Assembly: GCF_036324505.1 (NCBI RefSeq)
Contig: NC_086368.1
Location: 5,870,521-5,934,520, forward strand
Reading direction: 5' to 3'
Length of the DNA: 64,000 bases
Origin: Eleginops maclovinus
Lineage: Eukaryota > Chordata > Actinopteri > Perciformes > Eleginopidae
Made by a program: the position numbers and the translations under genes. Shown piece by piece: positions 49,101 to 64,000 of this stretch; positions within the stretch are counted from its first letter, which is position 1; every line of letters begins with the position of its first letter. Below the pieces are notes generated by a model that was given only the letters and a program-made list of their open reading frames with translations, had not been told where the DNA came from and did not search any database.

Positions 49101-51989
49101 AAAAAAAGAAGAAGGAAGAACTTGAAGTAGTACCTATTTGTCTGACCGTGAAAAATATCAATGCTTTTCTCTCTTAGAGGACTGTCTCTTAACTCCATTG
49201 GGCGAATGGAGCGAATGGAGCGTCTGTCTCCGTGACGGCGTCACCTGCAGCTTCAGGTGGGGCAAGCAGACCAGGACCCGGATTGGCCAGCATTCCGGGA
49301 GAACGCCCGAAGAGAAAGCAGCATCACTTTGTCCGTCGCACAGCGAGACACAGAAGTGCAGGATGAAGAAAAAGTGTCCTACAGGTGAGGAGAAAGGGGG
49401 GAGTTTAGATGTGCAAAACAAGTCACATTTTATAGCAGTTCATTCATATGCAATTTAAAATTAAACACAGACCAGCTGAAAAAACTGGCTGCTTGTTATT
49501 TATTACGTTGGACTACCAACATTTGTCTATTTCCAGCGTTGTTAAGTCTTGTGTAATGTACCTGTTGACACGCTTGTGCAATTTATAATGCCAAATGGGA
49601 GATTGGACCTTTTAAAAAATCCAACATGTGCAACTTCAATTTAATACTAGTAATACTAGTACGCTGATGTTAACAGTTTTCCTTTCGGGAGCAGTAGCAG
49701 AGCAGGGTGGAAGCCCATAACTTTTTTACATTTTACAGACAAGTTTCAAAGGTTTTTTTTTGTTGCATATAATGGAGATGTTATCACTCCGTATGGATAA
49801 CGTCATGCTTTATTGTTTTTGGTTGGAATGTGAAAGGTCTATAAAGCTGAAATTACTGACATTTTGTAAGTTCAGTGATAATTGATGGACATGACCACAT
49901 CAAACTTAGGAAAACAATGAAGTTCTTCCAAGGGGTGTTTAATAAACTATTACTAGTAAACCTACATACATCAACCTTGTTTACAGCAAGTGGGTATCAA
50001 TAAATTACCCTTCATAAAGCAAGTTTAATCTGACTTTTGTTGACATATAAGACCCAAACCCCTCCCTATGATGAGTTTGTAGATCAGTAACACCATCCCC
50101 TGACTTCCTTACTCTCGTCAAAGTTCAGAGTATCCGTATACAACAGTTTGTGTAATACTTTATCTTCCAAAGAGTTATTTAGTTGTTTTTCCAGTATTTC
50201 AGAAACAAGCGATCAGTGCGCCATCCCTCTGATTTTGGTTTTGATTCAATGACATACAGAATCATTGTTACTTAGGTGCAGAAGTTACCTAACAAATATT
50301 CAAGGTTGACTTCAGTTTGACTTTTTTGCTCCTCTTACTGCGTTAACTGTCTTTGCTCTTGATTACGAAGGTTGAATACATATTTATTTTGTGGGTTAAA
50401 TACAAATCACAGTGCTTTACATCTCAGGGCCATTGTCCAATATTTAATTTCCTCTGCTGGCAGGGAAACTTTTAGGAAATGTTGAGTTCACCTGTTTGTG
50501 CTGTGACTTTGTCTTTAAATCATAACAACACAGTTTGGGAGCTTTTGTTTATGGCAAATGAAATATGACACTAGTATGGTACAAAAAGTTTCTGATGATG
50601 GCATGTGGTGGAACAACTAAAAGGCTTTGGGCAGGAAACCATGGGGTGATTTTTGGAAAGAAAAATATCCGAGTCCCATGTTAAGGAAAAATTGATATTT
50701 ACGAAAACTAGCATTTCATAATCAAGTTAGAGGACACCCATTACACACGCTCTGTCAAACCAGGAAACATATTGATATTGCTGATTAATTATCTTTGCGT
50801 GGCATCTCAGTGTTTAATCCTGTTCAAACATCCTCAAAGACAAATCTACAGTCCCTCAGAGAGGATTTCTCTCCTAAGCATCTGGAAAAAAAAGAGAATG
50901 AAGTTTGAAGATGAAAATGATAACGGACTGTATGTCAACCTCGCTCGGCTCCACGTTGCCAAAAAAGGACTTGTTTTTCTGAATGTTGGCTGTTCTGCTG
51001 CATGATAACATCTTAAAACCTCACACCACCTCAACCTCATCAGAGGTGTTACTTTAACGCTGCTTCCATCCAAGGATATCAAGGCTCTCAGATATAGTGC
51101 AACTCACAGTGATAGCCTTCAGTGAATCCTTAACATAGTCTCCAACGTTGAAAATTCTGTGTTGTGAAATTGCTGTCAGTACTGTTTAAAATTGTATTGA
51201 AGAGAACAAAAACTGAGTATTTAGTCCATTACGCTAAGTCCTCATCAGCAATGAAACTATTGTATTGTAGAAAGTGCTTGGTCTTTGTTTTTAACTCTGC
51301 ATTTAATTAATGACCGACTCCATACTGCTTTGCTAAAACCTTCAAAGATTTGCAGCATGTTTCCTCCAAAACCAAGTTGTTGTTGTTGTTGTTGGTGGTG
51401 GTGTTGTTGTTGGTGTTGTTGTGACCTTTTTTGTAGTTCTATCTTGTCTAAGATATTTGTGTTGTTCACTTTTTCTAAATTGCTGGGAAAGCCAAGAGAT
51501 ACTTGCCTTCACATTTCTGCAAATATTGTCTCGTTTTAGTGACCGTGTGTTTGTGTGTGTATGAGTGTCCATGCCTGTGTGTTTTCAACTTATTCCACAA
51601 TGGAAGCCATGTCATTTTAAGTAATTATCATGATCATTGTCAGATAGTATGTCCGGTGGCATTAGCAGTGGAAGAAATCCGATCCAGCAGAGTCTGGCGC
51701 AGGGATCGGGCCCTTGCACCTAATAGCACACATCTGGGATAAAACGGTGCTGTGGCATCTCTCTGACATTCCTCTGTTGTTCCAGATTAGACGGCTCTAG
51801 TCTTCTAATTCCTGCTCTCTTGTTGTCTTATTGTTTTCAGATGATCAGGAAGGACATGTGTCTCATCTCCAACCCACTCTGTCTCTTCTGTGGTTCTCCT
51901 TACTGCTGGCAGCAAACTTTCAGGGGCTAACAGAGGACTTTGTAGCTTGTTCTACTGGCAGTTTAGCAACATTTTTCACAGACTCTTGA
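34023..51989 (+). CDS. rspo4: R-spondin (probable rspo4), five exons
   Basis: This gene encodes a secreted Wnt agonist. R-spondins bind LGR4/5/6 and recruit ZNRF3/RNF43, sparing Frizzled from degradation. The exons are 34023-34107, 43636-43824, 45249-45386, 49178-49384 and, tentatively, 51841-51989. All junctions are GT-AG and phase 1, giving 255 residues. Residues 1-28 form a signal-peptide exon. FU1 (about 37-93) and FU2 (94-136) keep the family cysteine spacing, and the TSP1 repeat (about 140-204) carries WSEWSVC and TRTR. The FU2 contacts for LGR are kept (F102 and F106 in CFDREFC). I favour rspo4 because FU1 ([15 protein letters not shown]) and FU2 (GTYAHQ) match my memory of human RSPO4, and the divergence is too large for the highly conserved RSPO2/3. 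The TSP1 part is also RSPO2-like. The terminal exon is uncertain (see exon entries). The gene has no coding neighbour in this window. Confidence 0.85.
36340..37317. repeat. Intronic dispersed repeat, twin of 58387-58674
   Basis: The part from 37050 to about 37317 is nearly identical to 58387-58640 (landmarks GATATGTTTTATAATGATTG, GGGTAGCTGCTGGATTTACT, CCAGGTGAACTAAAG) in the same orientation. The segment from 36340 to 36420 carries related AAGTA-rich sequence (AAAAGTACTC, AAATGTACTC). It lies within rspo4 intron 1. It is non-coding and probably an interspersed element. Confidence 0.75.
39268..40263. repeat. 40-bp minisatellite in rspo4 intron 1
   Basis: There are about 24 tandem units with a 40-bp base period (37-43 bp variants), each built from TTTACTTCCTGTCTGTCTTC, then TTCTAATGTTCCTGTTAGAG or the variant TTCAGCTGTTCATGTAGTG. 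The variant recurs at intervals, so the array has a higher-order pattern. I count 23 copies of TTTACTTCCTGT and one TTTACCTCCTGT. It ends where the sequence becomes TTAATCTCTC at 40261. Confidence 0.95.
40330..40490 (-). repeat. tRNA-derived SINE
   Basis: On the minus strand, TAGCTAAGTGGGTAGAG (A box, near 40453-40469) is followed by CCCAGGTTCGATTCCGG (B box, near 40397-40413). The B-box core GGTTCGATTCC is perfect. A non-tRNA tail with CTCTGTTTCCCC follows. The element lies directly after the minisatellite in intron 1. It is not an intact tRNA gene: the arms do not fold over a normal length. Confidence 0.75.
41376..41417. other. Perfect 16-bp hairpin in rspo4 intron 1
   Basis: CTCAGAGAACATTTTA (41376-41391) and its exact reverse complement TAAAATGTTCTCTGAG (41402-41417) are separated by a 10-nt loop. 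The stem does not extend further. It could be the relic of a palindromic MITE or a structured RNA segment; nothing in the sequence decides between them. Confidence 0.7.
42175..42536 (+). repeat. Dispersed repeat, longest copy in the window
   Basis: This repeat begins AAAGGGGCCCTATTCTGCTC and ends with ACACAGTACAGGAAATAGG. The right part matches 61105-61200 and 1950-2010. It contains TGATGTCACTCTGTTACTGAAG and CCTCTGAAGGGAAC. It is intronic to rspo4, non-coding, and I recall it as a common teleost repeat. Confidence 0.65.
43636..43824 (+). CDS. rspo4: rspo4 exon 2: furin-like repeat 1
   Basis: 189 nt with an acceptor TGTCTCTGGCAG and a donor GTACGA, phase 1 at both ends. It encodes FU1 with the pattern C-x2-C-x2-C-x5-C-x2-C followed by [17 protein letters not shown] and [22 protein letters not shown]1 binds ZNRF3/RNF43. 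The Arg equivalent to RSPO1 Arg66 is kept (R62). The position equivalent to Gln71 is His (H67), and the preceding basic residue is Ser. The cysteine spacing is otherwise that of the family. Confidence 0.95.
   Translation, partial: LTEKHHKTVEAVWSVPVTTAVCVAPSDSSCSCRGMGCLTMGPVSTPAPLDTLDREGRTSTAA
44205..44575. repeat. Imperfect tandem repeat in rspo4 intron 2
   Basis: A block with TTTTGTCTCCATCTCTCT, followed by GTGAGC and GCTAACATTAGC, recurs about four times, starting near 44209, 44351, 44451 and 44542 with spacings of roughly 142, 100 and 91 bp. The units are diverged and have no coding sense. Confidence 0.6.
45249..45386 (+). CDS. rspo4: rspo4 exon 3: furin-like repeat 2
   Basis: 138 nt with an acceptor CCTCCTCTTAG and a donor GTAAGT, phase 1 at both ends. 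It completes FU1 (KC) and encodes FU2 with [38 protein letters not shown]2 is the LGR-binding repeat. The two Phe of the FxxxF contact (RSPO1 Phe106 and Phe110) are both present. GTYAHQ resembles GTLAHQ of human RSPO4 as I remember it. Confidence 0.95.
47229..48562 (+). mobile_element. Tc1-like transposon in rspo4 intron 3
   Basis: The left end is TA then CAGTGCCTTGCAAAAGTATT. The right end, reverse-complemented, reads CAGTATTCACCCCCCTTGGC and then TA. The right terminus matches the left except that about 13 bp (TGCCTTGCAAAAG) is missing from it. A plus-strand transposase fossil lies between. The element is 1,334 bp and sits in the sense orientation of the host gene. Confidence 0.88.
47384..48359 (+). 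pseudogene. Tc1 transposase, frame-broken
   Basis: The recognisable order is [11 protein letters not shown], then [20 protein letters not shown] (helix-turn-helix), [19 protein letters not shown] and [15 protein letters not shown]. After frame shifts come [15 protein letters not shown] and VLWSDES with an immediate TAA (near 47845), then [42 protein letters not shown] and a stop after STKH at 48359. The DDE residues are visible (SDES, QQDND, NPIEN), but at least three frame disruptions and the stop kill it. Confidence 0.9.
49178..49384 (+). CDS. rspo4: rspo4 exon 4: thrombospondin type 1 repeat
   Basis: 207 nt with an acceptor TTTTCTCTCTTAG and a donor GTGAGG, phase 1 at both ends. It encodes EDC, then [39 protein letters not shown] and RMKKKCPTG. 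The Trp ladder and six-Cys framework of an R-spondin TSP1 repeat, a heparan sulfate and proteoglycan-binding module, are present. The KKK before the last Cys adds basic charge. Confidence 0.95.
51376..51422. repeat. GTT/GGT trinucleotide tract
   Basis: A short interrupted GTT repeat in rspo4 intron 4. It explains the open frames rich in Cys, Gln or Thr on both strands here. Confidence 0.85.
51669..51742 (+). CDS. rspo4: Alternative rspo4 terminal exon with a basic tail
   Basis: An acceptor at CATTAGCAG (51660-51668) would join in phase 1 to exon 4 and give a 24-residue tail beginning [14 protein letters not shown] and then LAPNSTHLG with TAA at 51740. The total would be 230 residues, near human RSPO4 length, and the tail is Arg-rich as R-spondin tails usually are. 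The polypyrimidine tract is poor. It is offered as an alternative to 51841-51989. Confidence 0.3.
51841..51989 (+). CDS. rspo4: Candidate rspo4 terminal exon
   Basis: A strong acceptor (TTGTCTTATTGTTTTCAG) joins exon 4 in phase 1 and gives [20 protein letters not shown], then [10 protein letters not shown] and onward for a 49-residue tail with TGA at 51987. The splice signal is the best in the region. However, the tail lacks the Lys/Arg-rich stretch that ends known R-spondins and instead has a 14-residue hydrophobic run. Either the tail has diverged or another exon is used. Confidence 0.4.
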
Positions 51990-52512
51990 TGTGTTATGCT
52001 GTAGGGGAATGTCTCAATTGGTAGCACAAAATGTATTTGTGTCCACGTTATCCGATTGACTGATGCACTTAATCAGCAGTGGCCCAGCTGTTTGACAGAG
52101 AATCTACAGCTCACGGGTTCAAGTTTAAGAAAAATGTTCAAAGGTGAAGATCTAGTACAGAGGTTGCAGATGGTGCAGTCCTTGCTCTAACATTGGGTAG
52201 AGAAGCATTTTACGAACTGGTATGCAAGCAGTTCAATTCCAGTACCAGCAACATAAGCCCGGACGAGTCAAGTAAACGAGAATTAGTCATCTGTATTGCA
52301 TTTCCACTTATGAGTTACACTGGAGAAATTGAGATAATGTAATACTTCTAAAGGCATGGGTTTTTTGGAGGTTGTATTTTACCGCAGTGTTGCTTGGCGC
52401 TACATTAAAGGCTTCTAAATGTTTGTTTGGCATGTTAGCATGCTAAAATTAGCTATTTAGCCAGTAAAGCTAAGTCTAACCAAGTTGTTTTGTTGTCTAA
52501 ATTGTTAATATC
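51990..52512. other. Probable 3' UTR and downstream sequence, no gene
   Basis: It follows the candidate stop codon. GTTCAATTCCAGTACC near 52230 resembles a degraded polymerase III B box, so a SINE scrap is possible. No other feature is recognised. Confidence 0.35.
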
Positions 52513-52748
52513 TACAGCTCCGGAAAAAAAAGAGACCACTGCAATTTTTTCTTAAATCTTTATCTCTACATGTATGGCAGCCATTCCAGTGTCTGTCGAA
52601 TTTCAACACAGAGAAAAAATTGTCAGTAGTTTATAGAATACAATAATTTAAAAAAAGAAATCATTGAACTCAAAGACATAGCTATAAATAATAAAACAAG
52701 AGAAAATGATAATGCTGAAGTGGTCTCTTCATTTTTTCCGTGGCTTTA
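52513..52748 (+). mobile_element. Dispersed TA-flanked MITE, copy 3
   Basis: It begins TACAGCTCCGGAAAAAAAAG, ends near TTTTTTCCGTGGCTTTATA, and shares ACATGTATGGCAGCCATTCC, TCAACACAGAG and TTTATAGAATACAATAA with the copy at 28794 in the same orientation. It is non-coding. Confidence 0.85.
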
Positions 52749-57898
<5,150 letters not shown>

Positions 57899-58386
57899 GG
57901 TAAGAAAGTAAGAAGCAAAGAAACCTACAGCAGCATCAAGAGGAGTTAGTATTGCTTCACGTAAATATCTCTTTTCTGTTAACAAACCTGTGGTTTGAGC
58001 AAACCTTATGTCAGAGAAGCTTTACAGTGTAGTAGCAACAGTAAAAGCATACTTCTCCTTTTAGCCCAGACAGTTGAGCAGCCAACTACCTCAGGTCAGA
58101 GAAGCTGACAGATGGGAAGGAGACTTAAAAGGGTTAAAGGATCTGAGATATATGGAGCGTCTAGCCCCTGAAGAGCCTTAAAAACAACGTAAGACACTAA
58201 AATCAGTTCTCTGCACAAGAGGCCAATGAGAAGAGGCCAGCCTGGGGTGTTGTGTTTGCCAGCAGGAGGCCCGGCAGCAGCGTGTAAGACCAGCAGCAGA
58301 CGGTACAGACTCGAACCACAGGAGATATAGTCAAAGTGACAGGAAATAACAAACATTACCAGAGTAGATTGCTGGGATGTCACCCT

Positions 58387-58674
58387 GGTCCATTTCAGAA
58401 TAATATCTCTGATATGTTTTATAATGATTGATCATTAAAGTGTTCTCAGAGCTGGTAAAGGTGCAGCTAGTTTGAATGGCTTTGTATACTGCAGGGTAGC
58501 TGCTGGATTTACTCCAGGTGAACTAAAGTCTGATTTAAGGGCTGATTATATTTACCATCATTAATCCATATCTGTAAAGTAACTAAAGGGGTTAAATATA
58601 TGTAGTGGAGTAAAGTACACGATTTACCTCTGAAATGTAATGGAGAAGTACAAAATAGCATAAAATGGAAATAC
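58387..58674. repeat. Dispersed repeat, twin of 37050-37317
   Basis: Nearly identical to the intronic copy for about 250 bp from GGTCCATTTCAGAATAATAT onward. This copy extends further with TTTACCTCTGAAATGTAATG and AAGTA-rich sequence before ending near AATACTTATG. Confidence 0.75.
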
Positions 58675-58906
58675 TTATGTGAGTACAACATTCTCAAAAA
58701 TGTACTGAAGTACAATACTTGAGTAAATGTACTTAGTCACTTTACAACATTGCTTAATGCAGATTTGCTCAAACCAAATATTACTGACCTACATATCCAG
58801 CTTTTTATAGGTGAGTTTCAGTCAACTATTAAGTTTTGCTTTCCCCAACCATTTTTATGATTTAAAACTACAACAATAATATTCTCCAATGACATTTTTT
58901 CACAGC

Positions 58907-58939
58907 ATGAAGTTGAAAATGTTCCTCCTTCTGGCTCTG
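58907..58939 (+). CDS. Possible signal-peptide exon of a small secreted protein
   Basis: An acceptor-like TTTTTTCACAG is followed one base later by ATG AAG TTG AAA ATG TTC CTC and CTTCTGGCTCTG, and then a consensus donor GTGAGT. The product MKLKMFLLLAL is a typical signal-peptide start, and the exon would end in phase 0. No following exon was found in the next 5 kb by eye, so it may be chance. Confidence 0.2.
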
Positions 58940-61104
58940 GTGAGTCGCCTGATACATACTGATAGGATACTCCCACTGAAAACCTTGATCTTTACTTACC
59001 CGAGTAAAGATCCTGTTCTCCCTGTTTGTTTGTTTTTAAATTAATGAACTCTTATCTTAATATTATATTGCTAATTTCACGGCTAAATACTATAACAACA
59101 AGATTCACAATATTGTTAAAAATGATTTTGTTGATTTAAAAAATGATTGTATTGCTTCTGCTAAGAGACAATAGTCTCTTCAACTGCGTACCAACGGCTG
59201 GAACTGCGGCAACACCTGCGTAGCTTAAAATGACGGCAGTGCTGATCGAGGTTTTCTGACCACTAACTAAATATTATCATACCTCGTTCCTGTGTGGACA
59301 GTGTGGAAAGCTAAGCCATCATTGAGTCTTACTAATGGTTGTTGTCCAAAGCTGACATTACATTTTCTGTGGATTGATATGACAATGGTCTGTTTCCCTT
59401 AGCCAGCAGTCCTTTAGCGAAAATCAACAACCTCAGAAATGTCCAATTTGACCAATCAAAATCAAGTACTCAACTTCAAGTTAGGCCAGTGAGCTAACGA
59501 GAGGCGCACTGTGTGCTAAATTGACGAAAATGTATCACTCTGTCCAAATTGAGCAATCAGAATTGAGTATAAAACTAAGCCATGTAAGAAAGAGCTTAAC
59601 ATATGGTTACACTCATATTCACGAGTGTGCCATCGTGCACAGTCTATACATGTAAATATGGACAGACATGGAGAGGAATAGAGTCGTTTAAGGACAGCCC
59701 GTCTTAATTTCTACTCATCAGAGCAGCGTCCTCAGAGCCATTGTGACAGCATCCCTAATGAAGCACAGACTACAGAAATGAGGGGATGGCAGAGGAGGAA
59801 AGGAGCACATGGAGAGAGTTGGAAAAGTAGGGGACTGATTTAAGGAAGATGATGAGGAGAGGAGACAGGAGGGGGATTTAAAAAGATAATCTGAAGATGG
59901 GTCTCATTGCTAATGGAGGACAGATGACAGCGGGGCATCTTGGCGTGGCCTGCTGCCTTCCCATGGAAGAAAGAAGATCTAATGTAAACATGCAGAACCG
60001 AACCATCTTCTCATAACTTTGGTTCTGACGTGAGGGATAAACTACTAAATTCAAAGCAATCTGCGTCCGACCTCAAGTGTGGAGTCTTCACTTCTCGGCC
60101 AGCGGCTACGGTGTCATGCAAGCGGGTGGCTCCAAACCAACATGTTGAAAGTTTGAGACTGTTATGTAGGTTTGTGGGTGGAAAGATAGAATTCCAGTGC
60201 CGCCCCCACCCCCCCCCAAAAAAAAGAGAACTGATGTGCCTTTGAATGGGACCGCTACACCACAATTCTTCTGCGGATCTGCCCAGAGGCAACCAGTAGT
60301 TCAGATTGATGGATGCTAACTAACGTGCACGACATAGTGAAAGCACCATCTGCATTTTCTTTATCGCTGCCATAACTTGTGTACAGTGTCCGTACACATG
60401 TTTCGGATAGAACGGGAGAGGAAGAAGGCCAAAGCGAGAAAGGAAATCATAATTCTTGCTGAATCATTTGTGTTTGTCCCAACATTACTTTATGGAATTT
60501 TATTCAATCTATTTTCAACCCAGCAGGAAACTTCTCATGGGGAGGTGAATGTTGGGAAACACAGCAGAGCGGAGTATGGGGAAGCAAGAAAAGGAGTTCT
60601 AGAGAATCTTAAAGGCTATGTAGGAGCTGCATTTAAGGTCTCTGTGTGTTTTATTTATTAAGTGGTATTATGTACTCATTATTGGTGGTTGGTGTGTTTA
60701 CTGGAGCTTTGGCCACAGTTAGCAGGGGTTATAATGTGACTGCATTCACCTGCTCACTTGGTTTTGCATGGAATTTTCTCTTGACCGCGACTTCGATCAC
60801 ACTTACATTTGGTCTAGCGGTGGCACTCACGGTAGCTGGTACTGGATTGTAATGTAATTTTGCCTTTTTGTGGAAGGATATTGTCGACAGGTGTGTTTTT
60901 GTTGAGGGGTTCCTGGGTCCCACTCGTCGTGAGGGAGTAGCAAGCTGATTAGCCATTGCAAAGCATGGATTATCCATGGTTTGGATGTAGGAAGGACCTG
61001 GTCCACTCACTGCAAGGTGGGCCAGTACCTGTGTCTTGAAGAGGATGAGGAGTAATTCGGAAGCGAAGGAGTGGTGCAATGTCTGAGAAGGTTGAGTGTG
61101 AAGG
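58940..61104. other. No gene recognised
   Basis: Open frames at 60377-60661 and 60646-60852 (the second hydrophobic) and the 173-codon minus frame at 60729-61250 show no domain; the minus frame runs into the dispersed repeat at 61105. A C-rich run lies near 60207-60220. Confidence 0.4.
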
Positions 61105-61205
61105 AGAGAAACTCCCTCTGGAGGGAACTTTGGGATTTTAGCCTTTGCAGACCATTTACATGCACAAAAGCCTATATAACACACTACAGGAAAGGGAAAA
61201 CCCCA
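61105..61205 (+). repeat. Dispersed repeat fragment
   Basis: Contains CTCCCTCTGGAGGGAACTTT, CATTTACATGCACAAAAGCC and ACACACTACAGGAAAGGGAA, matching 42425-42510 and 1950-2000 in the same orientation. Confidence 0.65.
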
Positions 61206-64000
61206 AAAACCAAAAGGCCTCTTTAAACGCAAGAGTGTTTTCAATCTCAAAAACAGATTAAGCTCGATTTTTTCTTGGGGGATATATTATTTTCTTTTTT
61301 TTTTACCCTTGGCAGATGGATGCAAAATGTTAGAGGAAGTCAAATTTTAGGATGGCTTTTTTTTCTGCTATCATCCCGGCCTTTCTGATTGCTTTTACTT
61401 CTACCCTCTGAAGTCAAACCAACCTTTAAATCAACCTCAGTTCTGTGTAATACAGAGAATTATTCCTCTTTTAAACCGGAGCCAAAAATACTGAAGCCAT
61501 CTTCTGTATCGCTGAACATCAAAACCACATTTTGCAGGCTTACTCTGCTTTAATGGCACATGATTTATATATGGATAAGGTTTAACCTTACATTTCATGA
61601 TGGTCTGTAAACCTTTATTCATTGAGTCCAACCCCTTGTAAAGTTTAGATCTAAAGTCCTCAGGCTTTTATATGATCTGATCTATATGAGTCTTCACAAC
61701 ACATCAGATCTTTGTTGAGATTTTAAAAGCTTTTTCTCTTCGTGGCCAAATCTTCCTTTTCAAAGAAACGATATATCAGGAATTGAGAATATTTCACCGA
61801 CACACTGGACTCAACACCAGTTTACATAATAATTGAATAACATTTACAGTGTGAAAAATGTTATTAGCTTTCCTGTCACATTTTTCTAAATCTTGTAGTG
61901 AAATATTTACCGTTAATGGATGGAGTCAGAGGACTGAAATCACCAGTTTGCCAGTTTTTCTTTGAGAAATAAATGCATCTGTATATACTATACAAAAAAA
62001 AAATGTTATGTTGTGAGGTGAGAGGTACGGCGCAGAGCAGCTGTTGGAGGTCTGCGGCTGCAGTGGAAGCCTCTGGTGTTTTATACACACATTTTATTTG
62101 GACAGTTTATTGCTACTTTAAGGCCTATAAGGTGAACACTGATCTAGTACAGGGAAATGGAAGACACCCAGTTCATGTAATGGATGTCTTTTCAGTCTGG
62201 TGTTGAGGGTTTTTACAACCTTTATTCTCGTCATTCTAAATTCTTAAAACAAGAAGAGCGATGTAAATAAGTTGCCAGAAACAATCCATAAAATTGTTGA
62301 ATGATGAGTGAATGAAAAGTGAAAGTTAGCATATAAGCACTTTCCATCAGAGTCATTTTTTATTTGGTTATATATCTCAAAATAAGATCTGTGGTTAAAA
62401 CAAGCCATGGAGATGTTCATGTTTTGATTCATGACATGAACTACGTCAGTAAAAACCCCACTCGCACATTTCTGAATCTTCTATTTGTCTTAGCAAAGTT
62501 AGCGGTTGCTAACACGTGTCTGAATGAGACTACTACATATCAACATAACGCCGAACATTAGCCATATATGCTTAGTGCTTAGCTGTTGTTTTGTAGTTTC
62601 TGTAATTTGAGCACCAGCTACATTACTTTCTGATTTTAGTTCCTTTTTGTCATCCTTTGAATCTTTTGAGTCCTTTGGGTCATGCTGTTTTCTAGCTTGG
62701 TGTCAGTTTATTGCTATCCACCCATAGACTTGAAGCATACAGTGAACAGTGCATTGCTATTACACTATTGGTATTATGTTTACTATGAGTTTCCTAACTA
62801 TAAATTGTGTTTACTTAAAAAAAAGATTTCATGATTAGAAATCAGCAACTAATCAAGTTTATAGCTCTCTACAAAAAAATGTAATGAATAGACATGTATT
62901 AAAGAACATTTCCAGTAAGCTATGAATGAGTGAGATGCAGGTTTAAACTCAATGAAAAGTAACTGGTCTTCTAACAGAATTTCAATGGCTTTAATTTAAT
63001 GTATACATAGAGCCAGCCATATTGAAATATATTATAAGAGGCAGTTGAAAAAACCATGACATGGACAAAAAGTGGCATTTTCATTCAATGCATGTAACAT
63101 GTCTGAACAGCCTCGTAATTATTCATATAGAGATGATACTAAGAGGGTGACAGACAGCAGCGATTCCATGCTTATTCTACTTGAGTACCTGAAGTGAGGC
63201 TGTTTATAAATGATTAAAACAAAGTATACAGTTACACAACGGTAACCAAATACAGATGTGCGACAATTGCAAGCCTGACAAAATACACTGCGAACTGAAA
63301 CCAAAATATTTATACTATTTACGGTTTAAATTTGCTTTCCATACCATCAGAAAGAAGACAGAATAGAAAAGGAGGACTAGGGAGGAAGAGGGAGAGGACA
63401 CGACAGCAGCTGCTCGCCAACGACACCGCTGGAAACCCAACAAACGCAACGACAGAGAGCGCCATCGAGCACGATGAGACCTGAGGAAGAGAAGCACACC
63501 TCCACACCAGACACACGTGGCAACATCTGTCAGCAGCAGTTTTGTAATCTGAGAGCAATCCATGGTTTATAATTATCACAAAAAGCCTGTACAATTTTTA
63601 TTAAAAAGCACTGCCATTCAACTGAATCTGTGTCCTGGAAGAAGTGATGACCACATTTCCCCCCCTAGAAAATATGTGTGGTTGCTAACCAATTTGGATT
63701 CAGCTGATGACACACTATTAATGTAATGTACAGTAACTAACTTATATATTTAACAATTAGAGGTACTTGTAAAATGTTTTGCTTTTTTAATACTTCGAGA
63801 AAACATTTGTTTTTTTTTACTTTACAGCATGAGTTACTAGGTATTTGGCAGATTCACATTATGAATACAGAACATATAAATAAAGAAAAGCATAATGTGT
63901 TCTCATACTCTGAAAGTCGGAGTTGACTCGGTGAACAGCGGCTGATTTACCTCACATATCTGAAATGTGTTAAGAAAGACTAAACACAATACAGATTGAA
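61206..64000. other. No gene recognised
   Basis: AT-rich intergenic sequence to the end of the window. The overlapping minus-strand frames at 63315-63594 lie in a GC-richer stretch but show no domain or splice context. Confidence 0.4.

Noticed and set aside
50879..51005. A Lys-rich segment ([14 protein letters not shown]) considered as the rspo4 terminal exon
   Set aside because: With a junction at the nearest AG (50878), the required phase 1 reading stops after seven residues; the Lys-rich reading needs a different phase from exon 4.
60646..60852. A 68-codon hydrophobic frame resembling two membrane segments
   Set aside because: Short, with no homology signature, and overlapped by an equally open frame on the other strand; most likely chance.
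60729..61250. A 173-codon minus-strand frame
   Set aside because: It runs into the dispersed repeat at 61105-61205 and shows no domain or coding composition.

Overview
This window looks like nuclear DNA from a teleost fish. It holds one confident protein-coding gene with vertebrate-style introns, set in AT-rich sequence full of long CA/TG microsatellites, Tc1-like transposons, hAT elements and their MITEs, tRNA-derived SINEs and a Crypton-type tyrosine recombinase fossil. No rRNA gene, intact tRNA gene or CRISPR array was seen. Everything comes from reading the sequence; no database search was run.

Layout: (1) 1-3.6 kb is intergenic with small repeat fragments. (2) 3.8-6.5 kb carries a THAP-domain exon fossil followed by a frame-broken DUF3504/Crypton recombinase whose catalytic domain is split by a 70-bp intron. 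(3) 7.75-13.14 kb is a deeply nested transposon cluster: an outer inverted repeat encloses a hAT MITE abutting hAT element A; A contains hAT element B; B contains hAT element C and a small palindromic MITE. Target-site duplications (TSDs) and terminal inverted repeats (TIRs) can be read for the nested copies, so the insertion order is recoverable. (4) 13-33 kb is gene-poor. It holds an IS630/Tc1-type transposase fragment with a coding minisatellite, two dispersed MITE copies, SINE remnants, several microsatellites and a dead Tc1 element at 31.2-32.65 kb.

(5) 34.0-52.0 kb on the plus strand is an R-spondin gene, most likely rspo4. Exon 1 encodes a signal peptide, exons 2 and 3 the two furin-like repeats, exon 4 a thrombospondin type 1 repeat, and the terminal exon is uncertain. 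All internal introns are phase 1. R-spondins are secreted proteins that bridge LGR4/5/6 to the ubiquitin ligases ZNRF3/RNF43 and so raise Wnt receptor levels. Intron 1 (9.5 kb) contains a roughly 24-copy, 40-bp minisatellite carrying an ETS-like/forkhead-like motif in nearly every unit. Intron 3 contains a second dead Tc1 element.

(6) 52-64 kb is intergenic with a third copy of the dispersed MITE, a long GT array, a duplicate of a 270-bp repeat also found in rspo4 intron 1, and one small possible signal-peptide exon at 58.9 kb. The only functional gene I can support is the R-spondin; nearly everything else recognisable is mobile-element debris.
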